From contig MENI01000015.1 in NCBI GenBank assembly GCA_001768195.1, forward strand, positions 1-35,546: DNA of 35,546 nucleotides, read 5' to 3'. Position numbers and translations under genes: made by a program. Positions 25,081 through 32,399 of the stretch are shown here, in pieces. The first letter of the stretch is position 1, and each line of letters begins with the position of its first letter. Below the pieces are notes generated by a model, which had not been told where the DNA came from, searched no databases, and saw only the letters and a list, made by a program, of their open reading frames with translations. This stretch comes from Bacteroidetes bacterium GWA2_40_15 (GTDB lineage: Bacteria; Bacteroidota; Bacteroidia; Bacteroidales; VadinHA17).

Positions 25081-26127
25081 TTATTTTTGAATTGATTCAG
25101 GACCTTTTCCCATAATGTCATCGATCCACATACCATCTTCACAAAAAAGTATTAGTTCCGATTTTATGAAGGAGATCATCATATCTCTGATGCTTTCAGG
25201 GTATAATAAATGGATGTTTGGCCCGGCATCTAATGTAAAGCTGAATTCAAGACCGGAATCCTGTCTGAACCTGACTATTTTATTTATTATTTGAAGGCTT
25301 TCAGGTTTAATTAAAATATAAGGAGGATCTGAAAGCAGAAACATTGAATGCAGGCTTGCTGCTTCATACTCCGTAACTTTTCTTAAAAGTTTTTCATCAC
25401 CGGTTTTCAATGCAGTTATTGATGCAAGAGCATTTTTCCTTCCGGTCTCATACTTTATTTCCTTGTATGGATTAGATTCCATTTTCGTATGACCCTGGCT
25501 GCTTGTGACTTGTTTTACACCAGAATTTACAACCAGTATTGAATCGTACCAGTTGATAAAATTTCTATGTAAAGAATCCGATAATGGTATTGCGTAATCG
25601 TCTGAAGAATGTTCAATTCCGGAAATCTCCCCCCAGAGTACCCAACCTCCGTAAATGGATCTGCAGGCACTACCTGAACCAAGTCTTGCAAGATGAGAAG
25701 CCTTTCTGAAAAATTGTTCTTCATTTTCATAGTTACCTGATACCTGCCGGTTGATTTCAATAAGACACAGTGCCAGTGAACTTATTGACGAAGCAGAAGA
25801 GGCAATACCTGCTGAATGTGGAAACGAATTCGATGTTTCTATATTCAGATGAAGATCTTTTAAGCTTGGTAATGCGTTAATGGCACTTTCAAGAAACAGA
25901 GAAGTTCTTTTTTCAAACAGAATATTTTTTTCACCCTGGAATAAAAAATCAAAAGAAGGACTCGCTGAATTTGCTTTCTTTTTATATTCCATACTTGTTT
26001 CCGTACAACATTTCGTTAAAGTCATACTAACAGAAGGATTTGCCGGTACCTGATATCCTTTTTTCCCCCAGTATTTTACCACAGCAATATTTGAAGGGCT
26101 GCGCCATGCAGTTTTTCCTGACTTCAC
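25081..26127 (-). CDS. mvaD: Diphosphomevalonate decarboxylase
   Basis: A 348-residue GHMP-fold enzyme that converts mevalonate 5-diphosphate to isopentenyl diphosphate. Strong signatures are SPSNIAVVKYWGKKG, PANPSVSMTLT, the phosphate loop HSAGIASSASSISSLA, GSACRSIYGGWVLWGE and the catalytic Asp in FTLDAGPNIHLLYP. The length is normal for the family. The start codon is GTG at 26127, and no in-frame ATG lies early enough to preserve the first motif. It is spaced 12 nt after the GHMP kinase and 10 nt before mevalonate kinase in the operon. Confidence 0.93.
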   Translation of the reverse strand: MKSGKTAWRSPSNIAVVKYWGKKGYQVPANPSVSMTLTKCCTETSMEYKKKANSASPSFDFLFQGEKNILFEKRTSLFLESAINALPSLKDLHLNIETSNSFPHSAGIASSASSISSLALCLIEINRQVSGNYENEEQFFRKASHLARLGSGSACRSIYGGWVLWGEISGIEHSSDDYAIPLSDSLHRNFINWYDSILVVNSGVKQVTSSQGHTKMESNPYKEIKYETGRKNALASITALKTGDEKLLRKVTEYEAASLHSMFLLSDPPYILIKPESLQIINKIVRFRQDSGLEFSFTLDAGPNIHLLYPESIRDMMISFIKSELILFCEDGMWIDDIMGKGPESIQK

Positions 26128-26139
26128 CTTATTGTTAAA

Positions 26140-27075
26140 TTAATTTTTTACAATCTCATCAAATCCGAAAAGAATTTCCAGTCTTTTGTCATTAAAATAT
26201 CGCCTGATGACGGTTTCATTAAGGGGTGAGGCAACCATAGCAAAATCTCCTCCCCAGGCTCCCAATGATTTGATTTCTCCTTCAAAATCGTTAAAATATT
26301 TTTCTTTGATTCTGGGCATATTTAATGTTCCTGCTATAATTTTTTCATGCTCGGTTATACTTCTGATAAATTCTTCCATATTTTCTGCTGTAGCAATTAT
26401 ATCGGTAAGACCAGTAATAATCCGACAAAGGTTTTTGTTCTTTTCAATGAATTTGAGATTATTATCTATACTGGTTGAGGTACTTTGTTTTCTTCCCAGG
26501 TAAAGAAACCAGATGAAATTTTTAAATACCGGATTAAATGCCACAGGAATAATTTCACGGGTTCCTTCCTTAAGCCGGAAGAAAACAGGAGTAGGAGATA
26601 AGGAGGCGGCAATATCATATCCCGATCCTGAGGAAACCATTTTATTCAGCTCAAACGGATCAATTCCGGCGTAATTTGCAAGATTTGAAATTAAGGTGGA
26701 ACTGCTGCCCCATCCCCAGTTCAGATTGAAATCTATCTCGCAGGTTATATTATACGACCACCCTTTTCTGAAAAAGTCCGGTTTAATGTTTCGGATACTC
26801 TTTAATAGTCTCTCAAGTTCCAGCGCTGTTCCCATATCTGATGAACTTTTAATATTTAAATCGTCACAGTTAAAGTCAGCTCTGAACCAGAGTTTTCCAA
26901 GTTCATTTGTTTTCCATTGGATATTATTTCCGGAGTCATTAATACATTCAACCTTCAACGACTGGCCAAATTTGAGTGGAACAGTAAGTGCCTTAGCCCC
27001 GGTTAATACAAAATACTCGCCTGAGATGATCAGATTACCATTTGAAAACCAGTAGTTTTGCATTTGCTGATTCAT
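26140..27075 (-). CDS. GYDIA-type GHMP kinase, candidate phosphomevalonate kinase
   Basis: A 311-residue GHMP-fold protein with NLIISGEYFVLTGAKALTVP at the N-terminus, a modified ATP loop NWGWGSSSTLISNLA, and SGSGYDIAASL, from which the family is named. The C-terminus has SLGAWGGDFAMVAS in place of a standard GGG-type motif. The mevalonate pathway needs a phosphomevalonate kinase, and the operon already encodes mevalonate kinase and the decarboxylase, so this is the obvious candidate for the missing step (inference). Its ATG overlaps the HMG-CoA reductase stop by four bases (ATGA), so translation is coupled. A second ATG at 27063 is possible. Confidence 0.8.
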   Translation of the reverse strand: MNQQMQNYWFSNGNLIISGEYFVLTGAKALTVPLKFGQSLKVECINDSGNNIQWKTNELGKLWFRADFNCDDLNIKSSSDMGTALELERLLKSIRNIKPDFFRKGWSYNITCEIDFNLNWGWGSSSTLISNLANYAGIDPFELNKMVSSGSGYDIAASLSPTPVFFRLKEGTREIIPVAFNPVFKNFIWFLYLGRKQSTSTSIDNNLKFIEKNKNLCRIITGLTDIIATAENMEEFIRSITEHEKIIAGTLNMPRIKEKYFNDFEGEIKSLGAWGGDFAMVASPLNETVIRRYFNDKRLEILFGFDEIVKN

Positions 27076-28385
27076 AAGTTTCCTCTTATGCTGGTAAGGA
27101 AATCAGAAATAGCGCTGAAAGAATACTGTTTGTTTCTGAAGTGTTCTTCAACTAATATTTTTTCAGATTCATTCACATTGAAATGGGAAAGAAAATTATT
27201 CAGATGCAATCTCATATGTCCTTTTTGAATACCATCAGTTATAAGCGAACGGATAGCTGCAAAATTACTGGCCAGTCCTACGCTTGCAACAACCTTCATT
27301 AATTCCCCCGATGTGGGGTTATTCATGATCTGAAGAGCCAATCTGGCCATAGGATGAACAGAGGTTGCTCCACCTACAGTTCCGATTGATAAAGGTATGC
27401 TGAGCCTATACCTGAACCGGTTTCCACTAATCTCAATATCAGTAAGTGCTGTATAATTACCATCCTTAGCTGCATAGGCATGACCGCATGCTTCCACTGC
27501 CCTGAAATCATTTCCTGTAGCAAGTAATACAGCATCAACACCATTGAATATTCCTTTATTATGTGTAACAGCTCTCGGAATATATTCACGTGCAATTTGA
27601 ACGGCTTTTGCGAATTTTCGGGCAAATTGCTCAGGTGTCAGGTTACCTGAAATCTCCGATAACCGGTTTATACTGCATTCTGCTGAACATTCGACAAGGC
27701 AATCAGGTGTAAAATTCGATAAAATAGCCATTATTATTTCAGCTTCCCTGTCAGTTCCCGTAAAATTACTGTTGATAAATGAAACTAATTCTGACCCCAT
27801 CGTTTCGAGGCATGAATTAATTAAGTTGGCACCCATTGAATCAACTGTATCAAAATCAACATTAACAATATGATAATCATTGTTCCCGTGGTGATCAGGA
27901 TTAAAGGTTATATCAGTTATGCCACCACCTCTTTTTTCCATATTAACTGTTAATGACTTCACAGAAGAGGCCAGTTTTTCTTTGAGGAGAGGTAACATGG
28001 ATTGTAACTTTTCAATGTTCCCATTCCAGGAAAAATAGATCTGTCCACTCTTTTTTGTCCCTGATATTTCTGATTTAAACCCCCCCTGACCGGACCAGAA
28101 TTTTGCTGCGGAAGCTGCTGCAGCCACTACTGAACTTTCTTCAGTTACCATTGGTACAAAATACCATTTATCGTTTACTCTGAAATTAGGAGCAATACTA
28201 AATGGTAATGAATAATTTGAAATGTAATTTTCAGTTAAATTTTCAATTACTCCATCAGGATCTTTATCATTTTCCCGGAAGGCAGTTAGCAGACTTATTT
28301 GCTGTTCATTAAGATTAACATTCTTCTTAAGTAAATCTATTCTCTCTGTTATGTTAAGTTTCGAAAAACCTGTCAGAACTTTCAT
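27072..28385 (-). CDS. mvaA: Class II hydroxymethylglutaryl-CoA reductase
   Basis: A 437-residue soluble enzyme that reduces HMG-CoA to mevalonate. Class II signatures are SIAPNFRVN, VPMVTEESSVVAAAA (Glu83), DSMGANLINSCLE, THNKGIFNGVDAV (catalytic Lys), ATGNDFRAVEACGHAYA (catalytic Asp) and the C-terminal GHMRLHL (catalytic His), so all four catalytic residues are present. Class II enzymes can be degradative or biosynthetic; the mevalonate kinase and decarboxylase downstream argue for biosynthesis. It sits at the join of the two halves of the operon, 24 nt after the acyl-CoA dehydrogenase gene, directly after the enzymes expected to produce HMG-CoA. Confidence 0.93.
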   Translation of the reverse strand: MKVLTGFSKLNITERIDLLKKNVNLNEQQISLLTAFRENDKDPDGVIENLTENYISNYSLPFSIAPNFRVNDKWYFVPMVTEESSVVAAAASAAKFWSGQGGFKSEISGTKKSGQIYFSWNGNIEKLQSMLPLLKEKLASSVKSLTVNMEKRGGGITDITFNPDHHGNNDYHIVNVDFDTVDSMGANLINSCLETMGSELVSFINSNFTGTDREAEIIMAILSNFTPDCLVECSAECSINRLSEISGNLTPEQFARKFAKAVQIAREYIPRAVTHNKGIFNGVDAVLLATGNDFRAVEACGHAYAAKDGNYTALTDIEISGNRFRYRLSIPLSIGTVGGATSVHPMARLALQIMNNPTSGELMKVVASVGLASNFAAIRSLITDGIQKGHMRLHLNNFLSHFNVNESEKILVEEHFRNKQYSFSAISDFLTSIRGNL

Positions 28386-28409
28386 ATTACCCGGGAAATG
28401 ATTTTTTGT

Positions 28410-29573
28410 TTACAGTCCTAAATGTCTTGAAATAAGAACTCTCAATATCTCTGAAGTGCCTTCACCAATCTGCAATATTCTCTGGTCACGGTAAAACCTC
28501 TCAATATCATTATTTTTCATTAAACCATATGCCCCATGGATCTGAACCGCTTCATCTGCAATTTCTTTTGCAATTTCGGAACAATATAATTTGATAAGAG
28601 CTGCCTCCTTTGTAAAAGGAAGTTTTGCATCCTTTTGCCAACACACTTTATACAGAGTGTTTCTGGCCAGTTCGAGCTTTATTTGCATGTCTGCCAGTTT
28701 GAATGCGATCGATTGAAATTTTCCTATCGGCTGTTCAAACTGATGACGTTTCCTGGAATATTCCAGTGCCATTTCGAATGCCCCCTGGGCGAGTCCAAGT
28801 CCGATCGCTGCAATCGAAAGCCTTCCTGAGTCGAGTGTTTCGAGCATAATGTGTGCTCCTCTGCCTCGTTCCCCAAGCAGATTTTTTTCAGGGACTCTGC
28901 AATTATTAAATGAAATTTTCCCTGTATCAACGGCCCTCCATAACATCTTATTTGAAATAGGTTCTGTTGAATAACCTGAAGTATGTTTATCAACAAGGAT
29001 AACTGAAAGCTCTTTCTTATTGTTTCTTTCTCCGGAAATAGCTAAAACTGTAATACCGGCTGAACAATCGGATGCAGAATTTGTGATAAAAAGTTTTGAT
29101 CCGTTTATATTCCATTTTCCATCAGATAATTCAGCTTTGGTTTTAATCCTGGTAACATCTGAACCTGCATCAGCTTCAGTCAGGCCAAATGCCCATAATG
29201 AATCACCAGTGGTTAGTTTAGGCAAATAGTGTGACTTTTGTTCTTTTGTTCCATAATTACAGATTGGAGCTATTCCCAGTGAATTATGTGCTGCAACTGT
29301 TGCTGCCTGCGAACTATCGACCCTCGCCAGTTCTTCAACAGCAATGATATATGATAGCGTATCGAGGTTCTGCCCCCCGTATTCTTTTGGTATGGTTATC
29401 CCTAGTAGCCCGATTTCCCCCATACGTTTGGTTAATTGTTGGGAGAATCTTGCTTCATCATCCAGCTTTGCGGCAATTGGTCTGATTTCCTTCTCAGCAA
29501 AATCTCTTATTTTCGATCTGAGTTCAATGTGATTTTTTTTTATTAAGGGATTTGTATTTAAATCATTCTGCAT
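28410..29573 (-). CDS. Acyl-CoA dehydrogenase, probable isovaleryl-CoA dehydrogenase role
   Basis: A 387-residue FAD enzyme of normal family length. Signatures are WAFGLTEADAGSDVTRIKTK, the FAD loop QFEQPIGKFQSIAFKLADMQ, QIHGAYGLMKNNDIERFYRD and the C-terminal IGEGTSEILRVLISR. Its neighbours are leucine-degradation genes, so isovaleryl-CoA is the expected substrate. However, it has Glu in GEGTSE, the catalytic position of butyryl/medium-chain enzymes, whereas classical isovaleryl-CoA dehydrogenases usually have IGAGTSE there and a Glu elsewhere. The substrate is therefore less certain than the family. It lies 13 nt after the hydratase gene and 24 nt before the HMG-CoA reductase gene. Confidence 0.88.
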   Translation of the reverse strand: MQNDLNTNPLIKKNHIELRSKIRDFAEKEIRPIAAKLDDEARFSQQLTKRMGEIGLLGITIPKEYGGQNLDTLSYIIAVEELARVDSSQAATVAAHNSLGIAPICNYGTKEQKSHYLPKLTTGDSLWAFGLTEADAGSDVTRIKTKAELSDGKWNINGSKLFITNSASDCSAGITVLAISGERNNKKELSVILVDKHTSGYSTEPISNKMLWRAVDTGKISFNNCRVPEKNLLGERGRGAHIMLETLDSGRLSIAAIGLGLAQGAFEMALEYSRKRHQFEQPIGKFQSIAFKLADMQIKLELARNTLYKVCWQKDAKLPFTKEAALIKLYCSEIAKEIADEAVQIHGAYGLMKNNDIERFYRDQRILQIGEGTSEILRVLISRHLGL

Positions 29574-29586
29574 AAGATTGCTTTTA

Positions 29587-30360
29587 TTAATTCTTCGATA
29601 AAAACTTCGTCATTCTTGCCACTGCATCATCTGACATCTTCATTCTTGTAATTGTTTTAACGGTTTTCCTGATATTGTAAGAATTTATATTTTTCTTGTT
29701 TAATGCTCTTAACAGATGCTTCGTCTCTGTTAAGGCTTGGGGAGAAGCCTTATAAATATTCTGTATCAATTCATTTGCCTTCAGTTCCATATCGTTAAGA
29801 TCTTCATAAATCTTATCAATAAGTCCTATTTGAAGCGCCTCTTCAGCAGTGAAAATTTCTCCGCTAAAAATCTGGAATTTAACATCTGCATGGTTTACTC
29901 TTGTCAATAGATAAGGCATTATTACCGATGGAACCAATCCTAATCTTAATTCAGGCAGGCGGAAAATGGAATTTTTAAGTCCTAACGTTAAATCACCTGC
30001 ACCTATGAACCCTAATCCCCCACCGAAGACGTCACCATGAACCAGATTAATAACCACTTTATCTGATTGGTAGATTAGTTTAAAACATATTGCGAGTTTC
30101 TTGCTGTCGCTGTAACACTTCTTATATCCCGGAGACCCTGAATTTTTCATCCAGTTAATATCAGCTCCCGAACAAAATGATTTTCCTCTGCCTCTTATGA
30201 GGATTACCATAAGCTTCTTTTGCTCATTAATCCATCTGAAAGCTTTGATTAACTCTTCAATTGTTGCCAGGTTTAAAGCATTCCTTATATCAGGCTGATT
30301 TAGCCATACAGTAACCTGTCTATCCTTAATTTCAATTTCAATCCTTTTTAGATTCAGCAT
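29587..30360 (-). CDS. Enoyl-CoA hydratase family, probable 3-methylglutaconyl-CoA hydratase
   Basis: A 257-residue crotonase-fold protein. It has the LiuC-like oxyanion segment KSFCSGADINWMKN and HGDVFGGGLGFIGAGDL, followed by FRLPELRLGLVPSVIMPYLL. The ADINWMK motif and the PSVIMPYL stretch are typical of methylglutaconyl-CoA hydratases, which turn 3-methylglutaconyl-CoA into HMG-CoA. Its placement directly after the methylcrotonyl-CoA carboxylase beta gene (15 nt gap) supports that reaction. The C-terminus (DDAVARMTKFLSKN) is complete. Other enoyl-CoA hydratase activities cannot be excluded from sequence alone. Confidence 0.85.
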   Translation of the reverse strand: MLNLKRIEIEIKDRQVTVWLNQPDIRNALNLATIEELIKAFRWINEQKKLMVILIRGRGKSFCSGADINWMKNSGSPGYKKCYSDSKKLAICFKLIYQSDKVVINLVHGDVFGGGLGFIGAGDLTLGLKNSIFRLPELRLGLVPSVIMPYLLTRVNHADVKFQIFSGEIFTAEEALQIGLIDKIYEDLNDMELKANELIQNIYKASPQALTETKHLLRALNKKNINSYNIRKTVKTITRMKMSDDAVARMTKFLSKN

Positions 30361-30375
30361 AATAATTTTTATTGC

Positions 30376-31989
30376 TTACATTCTGTAAACCCCTGTCTTT
30401 GGTTCAGGAAAGGGTTTGTTCAGCGACATTGATATTCCCATAGCTAAAACTTTCCGTGTATCGACAGGATCGATTATACCATCATCCCAGATTCTTGAAG
30501 TACTATACAGAGCTGAACTTTCAGCTTCAAAATTCTGCAATATTTTCTGTTTTAGTCTTGTCTCATCAGCGGTTAATTGGTCAGTACTTCTGTTCTTTTG
30601 TTTTATGCTGATCAATACCTCTGCAGCCTGTTCACCTCCCATGACTGAAATTTTTGAGTTTGGCCAGATAAATAAAAGGTTTGGCTGGTACGCCCTGCCT
30701 GCCATTGCATAGTTTCCAGCGCCTGAAGAGCTGCCGATAATAATGGTAAATTTTGGCACATTTGCAGTGGCAACTGCCTGGATCATTTTGGCTCCGTCTT
30801 TTGCAATGCCTTTGTGTTCATATTCTTTTCCAACCATAAACCCTGCTATATTCTGTAAAAATATCATAGGGATATTCCTGTTACAGCATATCTCAATAAA
30901 ATGGGTAGCTTTCAATGTAGATTCCGGAAACAGAATCCCATTATTGGCAATAATACCCACATTATATCCCATTATCCTGGCAAATCCGGTAATTATTGAT
31001 TTCCCATAATTGGCTTTAAATTCCTGTAAACAACTTGCGTCGACCAGCCTTGCAATAATCTCGTACATGTTTATACCCTTTTTAAGGTTTGCGGGCATAA
31101 TTCCATAAATATCATCGATCGGATACAGGGGTGCGACGGATTCTTTTCTGTCAGTGAACTGTTTTTGCTTTTTATTAATGTGTTCAAATATGTTTCTGCA
31201 TAACAATATTGCATCTTGTTCATTTTCAGCTAAATGATCGGCAACCCCGGAAATGGAAGTGTGAATATCTGCTCCTCCTAGTTCTTCAACAGTAACAATT
31301 TCACCTGTGGCTGCTTTTACAAGGGGTGGACCGGCCAGAAAAATGGATCCTGTGTCTCTGACAATTATGCTTTCATCGCTCATTGCGGGGATATAGGCGC
31401 CACCGGCAGTACAGGAACCCATGACTAATGCAACCTGAGGGATTCTTTCGGCTGACAATTTTGCCTGATTGAAGAAAATTTTTCCAAAATGGTCACTGTC
31501 AGGATAAACATTTGCCTGCTCAGGTAAATAGATACCACCTGAATCAACCAGATAGACGATGGGCAGATTATTACTCAATGCTATTTCCTGTGCTCTTAAA
31601 TGCTTTTTGATTGTTTCACTGACGTATGTTCCACCTTTAACAGTAGCATCGTTAGCTATAATTATGGTCTCCATACCTTCAATGACTCCCAGTCCGGTAA
31701 TTATACCGGCTCCCGGAAACTGATTATTGTATTTTTCATATGCAGCAAGCTGAGAGAATTCGAGAAAAGGAGTGTTCTTATCTGTCAGTAGTTTTATTCT
31801 TTCACGAGCAAGGAGTTTTCCTCTCTTCCTGTGTTGTAATAAAACTTTCTCATCCCTGCTGTTTTGAGATGCGCTTAATATCTTTTGAATATTCTTACTT
31901 AAAGATTTATTATAGTGATAATTAGTAATAAATTCATCAGATTGGGTTTTTACCCTTGTCTTTAAAACAACCATAGATATTTTGGACAT
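30376..31989 (-). CDS. Methylcrotonyl-CoA carboxylase beta (carboxyltransferase) subunit
   Basis: A 537-residue biotin-dependent carboxyltransferase with the expected two crotonase-like halves. Segments GGAYIPAMSDESIIVRDTGS, IFLAGPPLVKAATGE and later SSSGAGNYAMAGRAYQPN and FIWPNSKISVMGGEQAAEVL match the methylcrotonyl-CoA rather than the propionyl-CoA enzymes. It would carboxylate 3-methylcrotonyl-CoA to 3-methylglutaconyl-CoA, the step before the next gene's reaction. The biotin-carboxylase/biotin-carrier alpha subunit is not in the window. It is the first gene of the seven-gene operon. ATG 31989 is used; ATG 31974 is an alternative. Confidence 0.9.
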   Translation of the reverse strand: MSKISMVVLKTRVKTQSDEFITNYHYNKSLSKNIQKILSASQNSRDEKVLLQHRKRGKLLARERIKLLTDKNTPFLEFSQLAAYEKYNNQFPGAGIITGLGVIEGMETIIIANDATVKGGTYVSETIKKHLRAQEIALSNNLPIVYLVDSGGIYLPEQANVYPDSDHFGKIFFNQAKLSAERIPQVALVMGSCTAGGAYIPAMSDESIIVRDTGSIFLAGPPLVKAATGEIVTVEELGGADIHTSISGVADHLAENEQDAILLCRNIFEHINKKQKQFTDRKESVAPLYPIDDIYGIMPANLKKGINMYEIIARLVDASCLQEFKANYGKSIITGFARIMGYNVGIIANNGILFPESTLKATHFIEICCNRNIPMIFLQNIAGFMVGKEYEHKGIAKDGAKMIQAVATANVPKFTIIIGSSSGAGNYAMAGRAYQPNLLFIWPNSKISVMGGEQAAEVLISIKQKNRSTDQLTADETRLKQKILQNFEAESSALYSTSRIWDDGIIDPVDTRKVLAMGISMSLNKPFPEPKTGVYRM

Positions 31990-32095
31990 TGATTAGTATC
32001 AATTATTAACATTTTAAACAATGAAAAGTTTAAATGAATTTTTTAAGTCTGAATATTAAGTGATGGGAAGCAATCCCGCGGGACGTCCTGAAAGC

Positions 32096-32135
32096 AAAAT
32101 CCCGGAATCCTCTTATTAAGGTATCCGGGATTTTT
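32096..32135 (-). terminator. Terminator of tRNA-His
   Basis: Arms AAAATCCCGGA and TCCGGGATTTT pair around a loop of about 17 nt, with flanking A/T runs, directly downstream (left) of the tRNA 3' end on the minus strand. Confidence 0.75.
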
Positions 32136-32137
32136 CG

Positions 32138-32212
32138 GGTGGAAGATGGGATTCGAACCCACGACCTTCGGAACCACAATCCGACGTTCTAACCGACTGA
32201 ACTACATCCACC
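32138..32212 (-). tRNA. tRNA-His (GTG)
   Basis: On the minus strand a 75-nt cloverleaf without encoded CCA. It has the tRNA-His-specific extra G at -1 facing C73, acceptor GTGGATG/CTTCCAC, D stem GTTC/GAAC, anticodon stem TCGGA/TCCGA with loop TTGTGGT and anticodon GTG (plus strand 32175-32177), and T arm GTGGG-TTCGAAT-CCCAT. The only flaw is a U6-U67 mismatch in the acceptor stem. A 30-nt degenerate copy of its 3' end lies at 20779-20808. Confidence 0.95.
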
Positions 32213-32291
32213 GTTTCAGGAGTGCAAAATAAGCCCAAAATTTCTATTTCACAAAATATTAATTTTATTTTCTCTTCCTCTGGTCAATTAC

Positions 32292-32299
32292 TATATTTG
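32292..32299 (+). promoter_or_regulatory. Bacteroidota -7 element for the flippase-like gene
   Basis: TATATTTG matches TAnnTTTG exactly, about 100 nt before the ATG at 32400. No clear -33 TTG is present at the usual distance. Confidence 0.45.
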
Positions 32300-32399
32300 T
32301 CCTGCTCAATATTATTGATGCTACAGGGACAATTTAAACAGGAGAAGTCAGTTTTTATATTAATTAAAATCTGTTTCTGGTTTGAGGCGGTTAAAACTA

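Larger units (their letters stand above)
31990..32399. other. Intergenic region with tRNA-His, its terminator and two outward promoters
   Basis: From left to right: about 105 nt of AT-rich leader of the minus-strand seven-gene operon (no exact TAnnTTTG found), the tRNA terminator at 32096-32135, tRNA-His at 32138-32212, and the plus-strand promoter element of the flippase-like gene at 32292-32299. No additional coding frame is supported. Confidence 0.6.

Noticed and set aside
30376-31989. Carboxyltransferase as propionyl-CoA carboxylase beta
   Set aside because: Motifs such as GGAYIPAMSDES and ISVMGGEQAAEVL, and the neighbouring hydratase and HMG-CoA reductase, fit methylcrotonyl-CoA carboxylase better.
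24147-31989. Operon as a reverse route from HMG-CoA to isovaleryl-CoA for iso-fatty acids, as known in myxobacteria
   Set aside because: That route uses an AibAB-type decarboxylase and HMG-CoA synthase; here a biotin-type carboxyltransferase and mevalonate kinase/decarboxylase genes favour the forward direction. Not fully excluded.
20656-32137. Integrase or transposase gene for the tRNA-bounded block
   Set aside because: None of the frames in the block has recombinase motifs; each sizeable frame is explained by metabolic genes or is a shadow.
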